From: Serpens sp964410065
GTDB lineage: Bacteria > Pseudomonadota > Gammaproteobacteria > Pseudomonadales > Pseudomonadaceae
Direction of reading: 5' to 3'
Assembly: GCA_964410065.1 (NCBI GenBank)
Contig: CAYPFO010000001.1
Span: forward strand, 62,001 to 126,000
Length of the DNA stretch: 64,000 nt
Positions 16,756-24,986 of this stretch are shown here, in pieces. The notes under the pieces were generated by a model. That model ran no database searches. It was not told the origin of the DNA and saw only the letters and a program-made list of their open reading frames with translations. Position 1 is the first letter of the stretch. Each line of letters opens with the position of its first letter. A program made the translations under genes and the position numbers.

Positions 16756-17316
16756 TCAGCGTTTGATCAGAGAAATCTTCGTCCCTTCGATGCTGACTCC
16801 GGCCATTAGCCCTTGCTGATCAAAGATGAACGCATAGGCATCATCCTTGAGTGTCGTGCTCGACAGGTTCTTCGCTACGCCTTCGTCAACCACAACCACA
16901 GTGGGTCCTACTCCGATCTCCCAGCCCTTGGTTTCGCGCACGTAGTTCAGAGCTTTGTCGGTCATTAGGAACACGGCATAACCGTAAGACTGAGCGCCAG
17001 CCTGCAGCCCCCAGGATCCGCTGACGGAGTTGTAGTAAGCATCCACGTTTGAGCCGCGCATCAACACGCCTTCGCCATAGCTACCGCCGAAAACCAGTCC
17101 TGCCTTGATGATGTTCGGGAAGACCAGAACGGCCTTGGCTTTGCTCGAAATGGTCTCGGCAAAGGGATGGGTCTTGTAGAGTATTTCCAGGGCCTGCCGG
17201 GCATCGGCATCCAGGTCTTCGGCAGATGCGGCGCTTGCGTTATTAAGCAGGCTCGCTGTTGCCAGCCAGAAGGTCGCGAGAATGATTGCGAAAAAGAACC
17301 TCAGGGGTTGGGTCAT
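16756..17316 (-). CDS. SYLF/Ysc84-domain secreted lipid-binding protein
   Basis: A 186-residue protein. Residues 1-28 form a signal peptide (LRFFFAIILATFWLATASLL, then an Ala-rich cleavage region). The rest is a single SYLF domain: ALEILYKTHPFAETISSKAK, VLVFPNIIKAGLVFGGSYGEG and a C-terminal DAYAFIFDQQGLMAGVSIEG. Eukaryotic SYLF proteins bind phosphoinositides; bacterial ones are exported and poorly known. The ATG at 17316 has GGAG seven bases upstream. Another ATG two codons earlier nearly touches that site, so I did not use it. It is divergent from the M23 peptidase gene. Confidence 0.87.
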   Translation of the reverse strand: MTQPLRFFFAIILATFWLATASLLNNASAASAEDLDADARQALEILYKTHPFAETISSKAKAVLVFPNIIKAGLVFGGSYGEGVLMRGSNVDAYYNSVSGSWGLQAGAQSYGYAVFLMTDKALNYVRETKGWEIGVGPTVVVVDEGVAKNLSSTTLKDDAYAFIFDQQGLMAGVSIEGTKISLIKR

Positions 17317-17535
17317 TTTCATGCTCCTCTCAGGGAATGCATCGATGAGCCCCGCCGAATGGGCGCCTGTTCGGAAGCAGACGCCCCCCGGCCGACGGCG
17401 CGCGTATGAGGCTGAACTAACCTTTTGGCGATCTGCAGAACGGATAGTTCCGGTGGTCGCTATGCCGTGATGATCCCTTCGCCGGCCGGCCAAGGCAGCT
17501 TCAAAGCCGTTCAACATCCACCATGCGGGGACTGC

Positions 17536-18192
17536 ATGTCCGAATTCAGGGTTACGCGTCAGACGCCTGTCCGCCGATTAGCTTCAGTGCTGGGTGCACA
17601 GGTATTGATCGTCACGTTAGCCCTCTCACATAGCCAAACTGTTCTGGGTGATACCTGCATCCCCGGTGGGGATGATGTAGAAGGTTCAGCCGAAAGGGCA
17701 GGTCCTACCGGCGCTACAGGCAATTCGGCTGAGCGGGAGAGTGCGCAGTTGCTCCCGGCCGCGCGGTTGATCATCCCGGTTATGGGTTTCATGCGCGTGA
17801 GCCTTCGGGATTCCTTCTACGAATGCCGCGGCGAGCGCCGTCACGAAGGTATTGATATCGCAGCGGCACTGCGAACCCCCGTCATCGCCGCCGGCGATGG
17901 AACTGTGGCCAAGCTATTCAATAGCGTGGCTGGCGGGTACACGATCTACCAGTTCGATCCCGATGCGACGTTCGTTTACTACTACGCGCACCTTGACGCA
18001 TACGCTCCCGGGCTGAGAGAGGGCGCGACGCTGAAGCGCGGGGATTTGCTCGGGTATGTGGGGGTGACAGGTAACGCGGCGGCGGATGCACCGCATCTGC
18101 ATTTCGAGATTCTTCGGTTGGAGGCCGACAAGAAGTGGTGGGAAGGCGAGGCGGTGAATCCGTACCCATTCCTTAATGATGCGGAGCGCTGA
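17536..18192 (+). CDS. Secreted M23 (LytM) family metallopeptidase
   Basis: A 218-residue exported protein. A hydrophobic stretch at about residues 14-32 acts as signal peptide, followed by a low-complexity linker and a C-terminal LytM domain. The zinc site is visible: H103 and D107 in RRHEGIDIA (HxxxD), H152 in YYYAHL and H187/H189 in PHLHFE. All residues needed for cleaving peptidoglycan cross-links are present, so it is probably an active endopeptidase rather than a degenerate activator. The ATG at 17536 follows GCGGGGAC. It is divergent from the SYLF gene and followed by repeat B. Confidence 0.87.
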   Translation: MSEFRVTRQTPVRRLASVLGAQVLIVTLALSHSQTVLGDTCIPGGDDVEGSAERAGPTGATGNSAERESAQLLPAARLIIPVMGFMRVSLRDSFYECRGERRHEGIDIAAALRTPVIAAGDGTVAKLFNSVAGGYTIYQFDPDATFVYYYAHLDAYAPGLREGATLKRGDLLGYVGVTGNAAADAPHLHFEILRLEADKKWWEGEAVNPYPFLNDAER

Positions 18193-18699
18193 CTGGCGGG
18201 ATGGGTGTTGAGGCATCTGAGAAATCAAAGCCAGTTTCTGGCCGGCTTCGTTTAGGCTTTTAACCGCTCTGGAGTGAGGGTTCTGAAATGAGGCTTCGTG
18301 CCGACTACCTTGACCCACACCCCAAGCCGTGTGAGTCCTGGATCTGGCTTGGCTGAACCTCCTACTGCCCAGGAGTTGCCGTTGGCCTAGACGCTCCGTA
18401 CATTTCAAAGCAAAACCTGCCATATCCGTACCCATGAAGCCTCGCGATGGCAGCTATGCGAAGAGGCAGCCCTTCATGGTTACTGGCGGGTACCCACAGG
18501 TAATGAACAATCGGGCTGCGGCCTTTACAGCTCCTTCTTTTTTAGTCCAGATCAGGTCTAGTCCAGATAAATGTCACGTTTATTCTTGGCCATGCTGCCT
18601 GCTCCTAGGGTCGTTCAGGCCAATCTTGAGCCGCATTCAAGACTGCTAGTGTTGCATCTTAAATGCCACACAAGATAACCCTGCCTTTGGAGCTGTACC
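18193..18699. other. Intergenic region containing diverged direct repeat B
   Basis: About 507 bases without a supported gene. Repeat B occupies 18229-18306 and matches repeat A at 14988-15063. The 3' part is AT-richer, with a TTCTTTTTTAG stretch near 18535, and leads to the hydrolase gene. The short frames here are not supported by a ribosome site or recognisable product. Confidence 0.55.
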
Positions 18700-19650
18700 A
18701 TGGAAAAACTCAGACATAGCCCTGGAAACCTTACGTGCCATAGTGAACGAACAGGCTTCTATTCTGAGGGTGTCTGGTGTGCAGCCACGCTGCACCGGCC
18801 GGCAGTCGACAGCCAGCATGCCAGGCCAGCCATTCTTATGGTGCACGGATGGGGCGGCATCCAGAACGCACTAACGGTGCCTTTCTATGAAGAGTTCACC
18901 CGGGCCGGGTATGTTGTCATGACGTTTGACTACCGCGGCTGGGGCGAGAGTGCAGGGCTTCCCCGGCAGACCATTTCGGTTCGTCAGCGCATGCGGGATG
19001 CGGATGCCGCCCTTGCATTTCTCAAGTCCCATTCAAGCATTGATCCCGCCCGAATCGTGGTTTGGGGGTCTTCGCTCGGCGGTGGCCATGCGGTAGAGCT
19101 TGCCGCAGATCACCCCGAACTGGCTGGGGTGATCGCCCAGGTTCCCATGCTGGATGGCAGGGCTGCGGTACTGGCAGTGCCTGCCCTCCGCTTAATGCGA
19201 TTCGCACTTTGCAGTTTGGCCGATCTGATCAAACCCGGGCACCCGGTTTATATTCCGGTTGTCAGCGAACCTGGGGCTTTTTCTTCAATGGATAGGGATG
19301 ACGCCAATACGGCGCTGAAACTGGCTGAGCGCAGTGTGGGGCGCAAGTATGATAACCGTGTCGCCGCGCGCTCCCTGATGACAATGGGCCCCTATCGCCC
19401 GCTCAAACGATTGAAGGAAATTCAGGTTCCAATTTTATTGTTGGGAGCCACTGAGGATACGGTCGCTCCCTTTGTAGAGTCCGCAATTAGCAAAGTAAAC
19501 AATAGCTACATCACAGTAGAAACGATTAAAGCCAACCATTTCGAACCTTACTTTGAACCTGTTTTCAGCGAGGTCATACGCAAGGAACTGGAATTCCTGC
19601 AAAGCCTACATCACGCCGTCGATAATAGGCGGCAACAGAGCGTGGCGTAG
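18700..19650 (+). CDS. Alpha/beta hydrolase
   Basis: A 316-residue hydrolase with no signal peptide. The oxyanion-hole motif is VHGWGG (about 49-54), the nucleophile is S125 in GSSLGG, and a late His in KANHFEPYFEP completes the triad with an Asp in LGATEDTVAP. The fold resembles dipeptidyl-peptidase/cinnamoyl-esterase-like serine hydrolases (DYRGWGESAG, then DADAALAFL). The substrate cannot be deduced. The gene stands alone, with 500 bases of empty sequence before it and 260 after. It looks somewhat less GC-rich than its neighbours, a weak hint of transfer. Confidence 0.85.
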   Translation: MEKLRHSPGNLTCHSERTGFYSEGVWCAATLHRPAVDSQHARPAILMVHGWGGIQNALTVPFYEEFTRAGYVVMTFDYRGWGESAGLPRQTISVRQRMRDADAALAFLKSHSSIDPARIVVWGSSLGGGHAVELAADHPELAGVIAQVPMLDGRAAVLAVPALRLMRFALCSLADLIKPGHPVYIPVVSEPGAFSSMDRDDANTALKLAERSVGRKYDNRVAARSLMTMGPYRPLKRLKEIQVPILLLGATEDTVAPFVESAISKVNNSYITVETIKANHFEPYFEPVFSEVIRKELEFLQSLHHAVDNRRQQSVA

Positions 19651-19910
19651 TTGGCTTAGCGCTGACTGCTGTCTGCTCGAAACGGCTGGCGGATCCATGC
19701 CAGTCGTCGACGGGCAGCTTCTGGCTGATCTCTGTCGGCGGTAGCTACCGACCAGGAGCAGGGCTGAACACTACGAAAATTACTCCACTTGCGGTCCAGA
19801 CATCGGTGAGGTCGCCAAGCGATGCGCTGAATCTTTGGGCGCTTCTCAGTTGCTTCTCTTCCTGGGGACACGATTCTCTTTGCGCCCCAAAGCCACGCGC
19901 ATACCCCCGC

Positions 19911-20840
19911 TCACAACGCATTCATTTCAGCAATATCACGCACCACCTGATCTGCAGAGTGGTCGAACATCACCTGCTCCTGTGCATCCAGAGGCAACTC
20001 GATCACGCGCACAATCCCCTTCTCTGCCAGCACACAGGGGACACCCATGGCAATTCCTGTTCGCCCGTACTCGCCCTCGAGAATCGCGACCGCCGGCAAA
20101 ATGCGGCTTCGCCCATGGGCGATAGCATCCACCATCTGTGCAATGGCCACGCCCGGCGCATCGCAGGCGCTCCCCACCTTCTTCAATCCCAGAATCTCGC
20201 CGCCACCCTGACGTGTGCGCTCCACAATCCGCTCAATCTGCGGACCGGACAGGAAGTGAGACAGCGGCACCGAACCGACCGCACAGTATCGCATCAGCGG
20301 CACCATGCTATCGCCGTGCCCTCCCAGCACCAGCGCCGTGATATCCCGAGCAGAAAACCCTGTCTCCTCGGCAATGAAACACTTCATGCGCGCCGTATCC
20401 AGTACCCCCGCCTGACCGAACACCCTGTCGCGTCCTTTCCCACTAAGACACCAGGCCCGATAAGTCAGCACGTCGACCGGGTTCGACACCACCAACACCG
20501 TCGCCTCCGGAGCATGACGATTAATATCCCGCATGATGGTATCGAGAATTGGCAGATTGATACTCAACACAGCCTGACGCGACTGACCAGGCTTGCGGGG
20601 CACACCCGCCGTAATGACCACCAGGTCAGAATCCTGCAACATTTCGGCGTTGGACCCGCCGTAAACCCGGGTATCAGAACCTGACTCGACTGCCGCCTGC
20701 CAGACGTCCAGCGCCTTGCCCTGTGCCAATTCACCCTGCACGTCAATCAACGTCAATTCACGACAAAACTCTTCCCGGGCGATGATCTGAGCCGCCGCCT
20801 CACCCACCAAACCGGCACCCACAATGGATAGCTTGTCCAC
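19911..20840 (-). CDS. mdh: NAD-dependent malate dehydrogenase (LDH-like type)
   Basis: A 309-residue cytosolic enzyme interconverting malate and oxaloacetate. The Rossmann dinucleotide motif is SIVGAGLVG. Substrate-binding arginines are R82 and R88 in VPRKPGQSR and R151; R82 is the residue that selects malate over lactate in this superfamily. The catalytic pair is H175 in LGGHGDSMVP with the Asp of the GVLDTARM segment. Many Pseudomonas rely on membrane malate:quinone oxidoreductase instead, so an Mdh of this class is notable for the strain. It is monocistronic. The long frame on the other strand of this gene is a GC-codon shadow. Confidence 0.92.
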   Translation of the reverse strand: MDKLSIVGAGLVGEAAAQIIAREEFCRELTLIDVQGELAQGKALDVWQAAVESGSDTRVYGGSNAEMLQDSDLVVITAGVPRKPGQSRQAVLSINLPILDTIMRDINRHAPEATVLVVSNPVDVLTYRAWCLSGKGRDRVFGQAGVLDTARMKCFIAEETGFSARDITALVLGGHGDSMVPLMRYCAVGSVPLSHFLSGPQIERIVERTRQGGGEILGLKKVGSACDAPGVAIAQMVDAIAHGRSRILPAVAILEGEYGRTGIAMGVPCVLAEKGIVRVIELPLDAQEQVMFDHSADQVVRDIAEMNAL

Positions 20841-21418
20841 CTCACACCTCCTGCGGCGCGCGCCACCAGCAACACGCCCACCTGTGCAGAGAAGTATTAC
20901 CCCCCAACGCTAAAAGGCCACCCGAAGGTGGGCTTAACGGAGGGGCGATGCTCAAGCACGGCAGGCTTTCTCGTTTCAGGTTGCGACCGACGACCAAGCC
21001 GAGACGGACCGCTTGTGGAACGCGGTTGTAGGAAACGGTGGTCAGGAAAGCGCATGCGGTTGGTACAAAGCCATTTGGGGGACGTGGCAGGGCACGCCCT
21101 GCGTTTTGACGGCCGCGATTACCCATCCTGAACCAGCGTCGGCCAAGCGCGCATTTAAAGCGATGAGGGGCAGCGGGATGGCGAAGGGTTTGTGCATCTT
21201 CATGCGCTCTGCAGGCAGATGCCGGCATCAGGTCGAATTCGTCCCGCATGGCGAATCGCACCATCTGCGCGCGGGCGCCGGTCAGACTTAACAGGCGGGC
21301 GGCACTGGCTACCAGTTCCCCGCGCTGGGCGACGTGGCTGCTGAGTTTGAGCGACACTTTGGCTTTTTGCGGGCATAAAAAAGCCGGCTTGTGGCCGGCT
21401 TTTCTTCGGTGCTTTGGC
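20841..21418. other. Intergenic region between mdh and ppa, no supported gene
   Basis: 578 bases. The minus strand is open for over 200 codons from inside ppa to the mdh start, but that frame starts in ppa, runs through the ppa terminator, has no ribosome site and gives an Arg/Leu/Ala-rich product I do not recognise. I regard it as non-coding or a decayed gene. Confidence 0.45.
21377..21403 (-). terminator. Intrinsic terminator of ppa
   Basis: Read on the minus strand, AAAGCCGGC and GCCGGCTTT pair around a short loop and are followed by TTTTT, 16 bases past the ppa stop. The plus-strand side has a shorter T-run, so it may work both ways. Confidence 0.9.
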
Positions 21419-21946
21419 TTACTTCTGATAAGCCGCAGCAGCCTTGATGATTTCGGCGCGGGCCGCTTCAGCGTCGCCCCAGCCTTCAACCTTGACCCAC
21501 TTGCCCTTCTCGAGATCCTTGTAGTTCTCGAAGAAGTGCTTGATCTGCTCGATCAGCAGCGGCGGCAGGTCGGTGTATTCCTTCACGTCGTTGTACAGCT
21601 GGGTCAGCTTCTCGTGCGGAACGGCGATCAGCTTGGCGTCGCCGCCGGCTTCGTCGGTCATGTGCAGGACGCCGACCGGGCGGGCGCGGATCACCGAACC
21701 CGGAGCAACCGGGTAGGGGGTCACGACCAGTACGTCGAGGGGGTCGCCGTCGTCAGCCAGGGTGTGCGGGATGAACCCGTAGTTGGCCGGGTAGAACATC
21801 GGAGTGGCCATGAAGCGGTCAACGAACAGGCAATCGGTGTCGTGATCGATTTCGTATTTGATCGGCGCGTGGTTGGCCGGGATTTCGATGGCGACGTAGA
21901 TGTCGTTCGGCAGGTCTTTGCCGGCCGGAAGTTTGCTGTAGCTCAT
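21419..21946 (-). CDS. ppa: Inorganic pyrophosphatase
   Basis: A 175-residue soluble family I pyrophosphatase that splits PPi to two phosphates and pulls biosynthetic reactions forward. The diagnostic segment is DDGDPLDVLV, whose aspartates bind Mg2+. Other conserved parts are IPANHAPIKYEIDHDTDCLFVDR, MFYPANYGFIPHT and the C-terminal HFFENYKDLEKGKWVKVEGW. Length is standard for bacterial hexameric enzymes. Monocistronic, with its own terminator. Confidence 0.98.
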   Translation of the reverse strand: MSYSKLPAGKDLPNDIYVAIEIPANHAPIKYEIDHDTDCLFVDRFMATPMFYPANYGFIPHTLADDGDPLDVLVVTPYPVAPGSVIRARPVGVLHMTDEAGGDAKLIAVPHEKLTQLYNDVKEYTDLPPLLIEQIKHFFENYKDLEKGKWVKVEGWGDAEAARAEIIKAAAAYQK

Positions 21947-22042
21947 GGGTGATGGCTCCGTGGGCGGCCGGTTTCTGGCCTGGGGGCGAAAAAAGTGGCG
22001 GGATTATAGGGACATTCCCGGCCATCGACCACCGCTATGCGC

Positions 22043-22861
22043 TCAGCTGTCATTCGATTGTTGGTAGTCCGGGTGCCGGGCGTGCAGTTCTTTCAGGCGC
22101 GCCAGCGGATCCTGGCGGTAGAACAGCCCAAGCTGGCGATACACCGCCGGGAAGGCTTGATGCAGTAGATCCGGGGCGGTGAAGAAATATTCGCTGGTCA
22201 CCGCGAAGAACTCCGCCGGGTTTTCAGCTGCGTAGGGATCAATCGGCGTTTCGGCGTGCGGGTTGGCATCCAGCGTCGCGTTGAGGCTGTCGTAGGCGCT
22301 TTGCATGGCCTGGGCCCAGTCCTGCAAACGCATGTCGCGGTGCAGGGGCGGCAGGCCGTTGGCGCCACCGTTGAGCATGTCGAGCTTGTGCGCCAGCTCG
22401 TGAATCACCAGGTTGTAGCCTTCCCAGCCCCCGCTTTGCTGCACGCCGGGCCAGGCGAGGATGACTGGGCCTTGCTGCCAGGCCTCGCCGCTACGGGCGT
22501 CTTCGTATTCATGCACGACGCCGCTGCTGTCGCGGTGTTTTTGCGGGCTGACAAAATCATCGGGATACAGCACCAGTTCGTGAAAGCCCTGGTACCAGTT
22601 CAGCTCGGGCAGCGCCAGCAGGGGCAGTTGGGCCTGGGCGGCGAGCCTCAGACGCGCAAAGGCGTCCAGTTCGACGCCCGGCAGGGCGGTGAGTCGCTTG
22701 GCATGCAGAAATAGGATGCAGCGTTCCCGCAGGCGCTCAAGTGCAGGCGTATCGAGACCGTCAAGCAGTGGCAGGCTGTTCACCACGGCCTGCCAGACGG
22801 CGAACTCGATCGGGTAGCGGGCGAGAACGCGGCGGCGGCGCCAGGTGCGAAAAGACCACAT
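22043..22861 (-). CDS. mtfA: M90 family zinc metallopeptidase, MtfA-like
   Basis: A 272-residue protein with the zinc-peptidase motif HELAH (H154-H158) in LVIHELAHKLD and a downstream Glu in NPAEFFAVTSEYFF as third ligand. E. coli MtfA binds the repressor Mlc and so affects glucose PTS control; Pseudomonas members may have other partners, since Mlc is usually absent. The ATG at 22861 is preceded by TGGAGG with a seven-base spacer, so the ATG ten codons upstream is rejected. A basic start (WSFRTWRRRRVLARYP) may associate with membrane or partner. It follows ppa on the same strand but 96 bases and an independent start separate them. Confidence 0.88.
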   Translation of the reverse strand: MWSFRTWRRRRVLARYPIEFAVWQAVVNSLPLLDGLDTPALERLRERCILFLHAKRLTALPGVELDAFARLRLAAQAQLPLLALPELNWYQGFHELVLYPDDFVSPQKHRDSSGVVHEYEDARSGEAWQQGPVILAWPGVQQSGGWEGYNLVIHELAHKLDMLNGGANGLPPLHRDMRLQDWAQAMQSAYDSLNATLDANPHAETPIDPYAAENPAEFFAVTSEYFFTAPDLLHQAFPAVYRQLGLFYRQDPLARLKELHARHPDYQQSNDS

Positions 22862-23393
22862 GACAAGGCCTCCAGTAGGGGCGCTCACCATAATCGCCTG
22901 CGCAGGGGCTGGGCAAGCGGCTCACAACAGGGCGCTTTTCGAAAATAAGCCGGACGGGAATGAAGAGACATCAGAGCGGAGAGCCAAGCCCCGCATGCCG
23001 GGTCTGGCGATGGGCAGGGCTTGCTCCCACAAACCGGGTCAACCGGTGGCAAGAACGACCCCGCTTCGTGGGCAAGGACGTGCTCCCGCCCTGAAACCGT
23101 GAGATCGCCGGGGCGGGAGCGGGCGCAAGATTATCAGGTAGAACTGGCCGGTCAATTTGCATTATCGAACGAGCGTTTGATAACGGGCCGCTCTAGCGTG
23201 CATTGATCGTCCCGTTCCAAGCTGAGACGCAGCGCACACTACCGATGGCGGCCTGGTCCGCGCCGGGGTATTTGGTTGGATTACAGGCCGTTCATGGTCG
23301 GTATCGCATGGCTCGCAGTGCCCGGAACCTTGCCGTGCCTCTTGGCCTGCGCCGCGCCGCCGCATTAGAGTGATGCCGTGCACAGGAGTTTTT
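22862..23393. other. Intergenic region upstream of ampD with REP fragments
   Basis: 532 bases without a supported gene. From about 22980 to 23130 there are decayed REP-type pieces (CAGGGCTTGCTCCCACAAACC, GGACGTGCTCCCGCCCT, GGGGCGGGAGCGGGCGCAAG). These are followed by an AT-richer segment carrying the near-perfect palindrome at 23162-23183, then the ampD leader. Confidence 0.5.
23162..23183. promoter_or_regulatory. 22-bp near-perfect palindrome, probable operator
   Basis: The left half TTATCGAACGA and the right half GCGTTTGATAA are complementary except at two mirrored position pairs (one outer, one at the centre). The inner part GAAC-N4-GTTT resembles the C/GAAAC-N2-4-GTTTG/C site described for the TetR-family regulator PsrA. 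It is about 210 bases before ampD. The target gene and regulator are not identifiable here. Confidence 0.4.
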
Positions 23394-23957
23394 ATGCAGC
23401 TTGATCTTGCTACCGGTTGGTTTACCGACCTGCGCCATTGTCCGTCACCCAACTTCAATGCCCGCCCGGCAGGGGAGATCTCCCTGTTGGTGATCCACAA
23501 CATCAGCCTGCCGCCTGGCCAGTTCGGTACCGGCAAGGTGCAGCAGTTCTTTCAGAACTGTCTGGCCGGCGATGAACACCCCTATTTTACGGATATCTGC
23601 CAGTTGCAGGTGTCGGCGCATTTTCTGATCGAACGTGACGGCGTGATCACGCAGTTTGTCTCCTGTCTGGAGCGAGCCTGGCACGCGGGTGTTTCCAGCT
23701 TTGCGGGTCGGGAGAATTGCAACGACTTCTCCCTGGGCATTGAGCTGGAAGGCACTGACGAGCAACCCTACAGCGATGCGCAGTACGAGGCGTTGACGGC
23801 GCTGGTGGCCTGCTTGCGTGCGGCCTGGCCGGCGATCACCCCGCAACGTGTCTGCGGCCATAGCGACATTGCACCGGGGCGCAAGACCGATCCCGGACCC
23901 GCCTTCGATTGGCAGCGCTTGCGCGCGTCTGTGGCTATGCAAGGAGCCTCCTCATGA
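23394..23957 (+). CDS. ampD: 1,6-anhydro-N-acetylmuramyl-L-alanine amidase AmpD
   Basis: A 187-residue cytoplasmic zinc amidase of peptidoglycan recycling. It removes the peptide from 1,6-anhydroMurNAc-peptides, and its loss derepresses AmpC beta-lactamase in species that have ampR. Zinc ligands fit H35 in LLVIHNISLP and the His/Asp of VCGHSDIAPGRKTDPGP; WHAGVSSF and IGIELEG are also family-specific. No signal peptide, as expected. The ATG at 23394 follows CAGGAG. It overlaps ampE by four bases (ATGA), so the two are co-transcribed and coupled. Confidence 0.97.
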   Translation: MQLDLATGWFTDLRHCPSPNFNARPAGEISLLVIHNISLPPGQFGTGKVQQFFQNCLAGDEHPYFTDICQLQVSAHFLIERDGVITQFVSCLERAWHAGVSSFAGRENCNDFSLGIELEGTDEQPYSDAQYEALTALVACLRAAWPAITPQRVCGHSDIAPGRKTDPGPAFDWQRLRASVAMQGASS

Positions 23958-24790
23958 GCTTTTTGGTGTTGCTGTTAGTGATCTGGCTGGAAAAGTTTTC
24001 CGCCTGGCGCCAACGTATTCAGCGAGATGGACCCTGGTTGCGCCAATTGGCCAGGGCAGAGGGCAATCCCCGCGCGGCAGCCATGCCCTGGCTGACCCTG
24101 GCTCTGTTGATAGGCGTGCCCTTGCTGCTCCTGGGTGTGTTGCTGTGGCTGGTGCAGCCCTTGGCTTATGGCTGGCTGGCCCTGCCGGTGCATGTGCTGG
24201 TGTTGCTTTACAGCCTGGGGCGCGGCGATCTGCAGACGGCGCTCGGGCCATTTCGCGATGCCTGGCGGCGAGAGGATGGTGAAGCGGCCTTGCTGGTCGC
24301 CGAGCGCGACATGGGCGTCGAGGCGGAAGATTTACAGGCCCTGATGCCCCGCGTGCAGGACTACGTGGGCTGGCAGGCGCATCAAGGATTCTTCGCAGTG
24401 ATTTTCTGGTATGCCCTGCTAGGGCCCCTGGCGGCCTTGGGCTATCGCCTGGTGGCGCTGGCCTCCGAGCGGGCGCAGAACCCGGCCTTGCATGAACACG
24501 CCCAGCAGGTGCGACATGCCCTCGACTGGCTGCCGGCACGAGCACTGGCGGCAAGCCTCGGGCTGGTCGGCAACTTTGTCGCACTCAACCGCGTCTTGCT
24601 GCCTGAGCTGCTGAACTGGGCGCTGCCGATTCCACGCTTGGTGGGCGACGCCTTCCGCGCGGCGGGGGAATGTCAGGCGCCGCAACTGGGCGAGGCGGGC
24701 ATCACCTGCCTAGACAATCTCTGGCAATTGCTGGTGCGGGCAGGCTTGTTCTGGTACGCGGTATTTGCCTTGTGGACGCTGTTAGTTTGA
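23954..24790 (+). CDS. ampE: Regulatory signalling modulator AmpE
   Basis: A 278-residue inner-membrane protein encoded immediately after ampD. Helices are visible at about residues 1-10, 45-75, 135-160 and at the C-terminus (LLVRAGLFWYAVFALWTLLV). The segment RDAWRREDGEAALLVAERD is typical of the AmpE/CobD-like family. AmpE has been proposed to sense beta-lactam stress, but its role is less firm than that of AmpD. The order ampD-ampE followed by a chemoreceptor is that of P. aeruginosa PA4522-PA4520. Confidence 0.94.
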   Translation: MSFLVLLLVIWLEKFSAWRQRIQRDGPWLRQLARAEGNPRAAAMPWLTLALLIGVPLLLLGVLLWLVQPLAYGWLALPVHVLVLLYSLGRGDLQTALGPFRDAWRREDGEAALLVAERDMGVEAEDLQALMPRVQDYVGWQAHQGFFAVIFWYALLGPLAALGYRLVALASERAQNPALHEHAQQVRHALDWLPARALAASLGLVGNFVALNRVLLPELLNWALPIPRLVGDAFRAAGECQAPQLGEAGITCLDNLWQLLVRAGLFWYAVFALWTLLV

Positions 24791-24930
24791 GCCGCACGGC
24801 AATTGCGCGCGTGGCTTGAGCGCCTCGTCGCAAAGGTTAGGAGTGTTTACGTTTAGTTACCCACGGTGGCGCCGATATCGTTTATAGATAAGGCCAGTTG
24901 CCACTGCGCTTGACAGCGAGGGTGAGGCTG

Positions 24931-24958
24931 TTGAGTTGCAAGGTACGGTGACCGATAA
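24931..24958 (+). promoter_or_regulatory. Possible sigma-28 (FliA) promoter of the chemoreceptor gene
   Basis: ACCGATAA (24951-24958) matches the FliA -10 consensus GCCGATAA at 7 of 8 positions. TTGAGTTG (24931-24938), 12 bases upstream, matches TAAAGTTT at 5 of 8. The start codon is 28 bases downstream, after GAGGTG. FliA control is usual for chemoreceptors. Confidence 0.4.
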
Positions 24959-24986
24959 AAAGGAATAATAATAAAAGAGGTGCGTA

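Noticed and set aside
14988..18306. Integron attC sites as an explanation for the repeat pair
   Set aside because: Neither copy carries the paired RYYYAAC and GTTRRRY core sites or the expected folded arms, and no integrase is near.
19806..20684. 292-codon plus-strand frame opposite mdh
   Set aside because: It is the reverse of a clear malate dehydrogenase and its His/Arg/Pro-rich composition is not protein-like.
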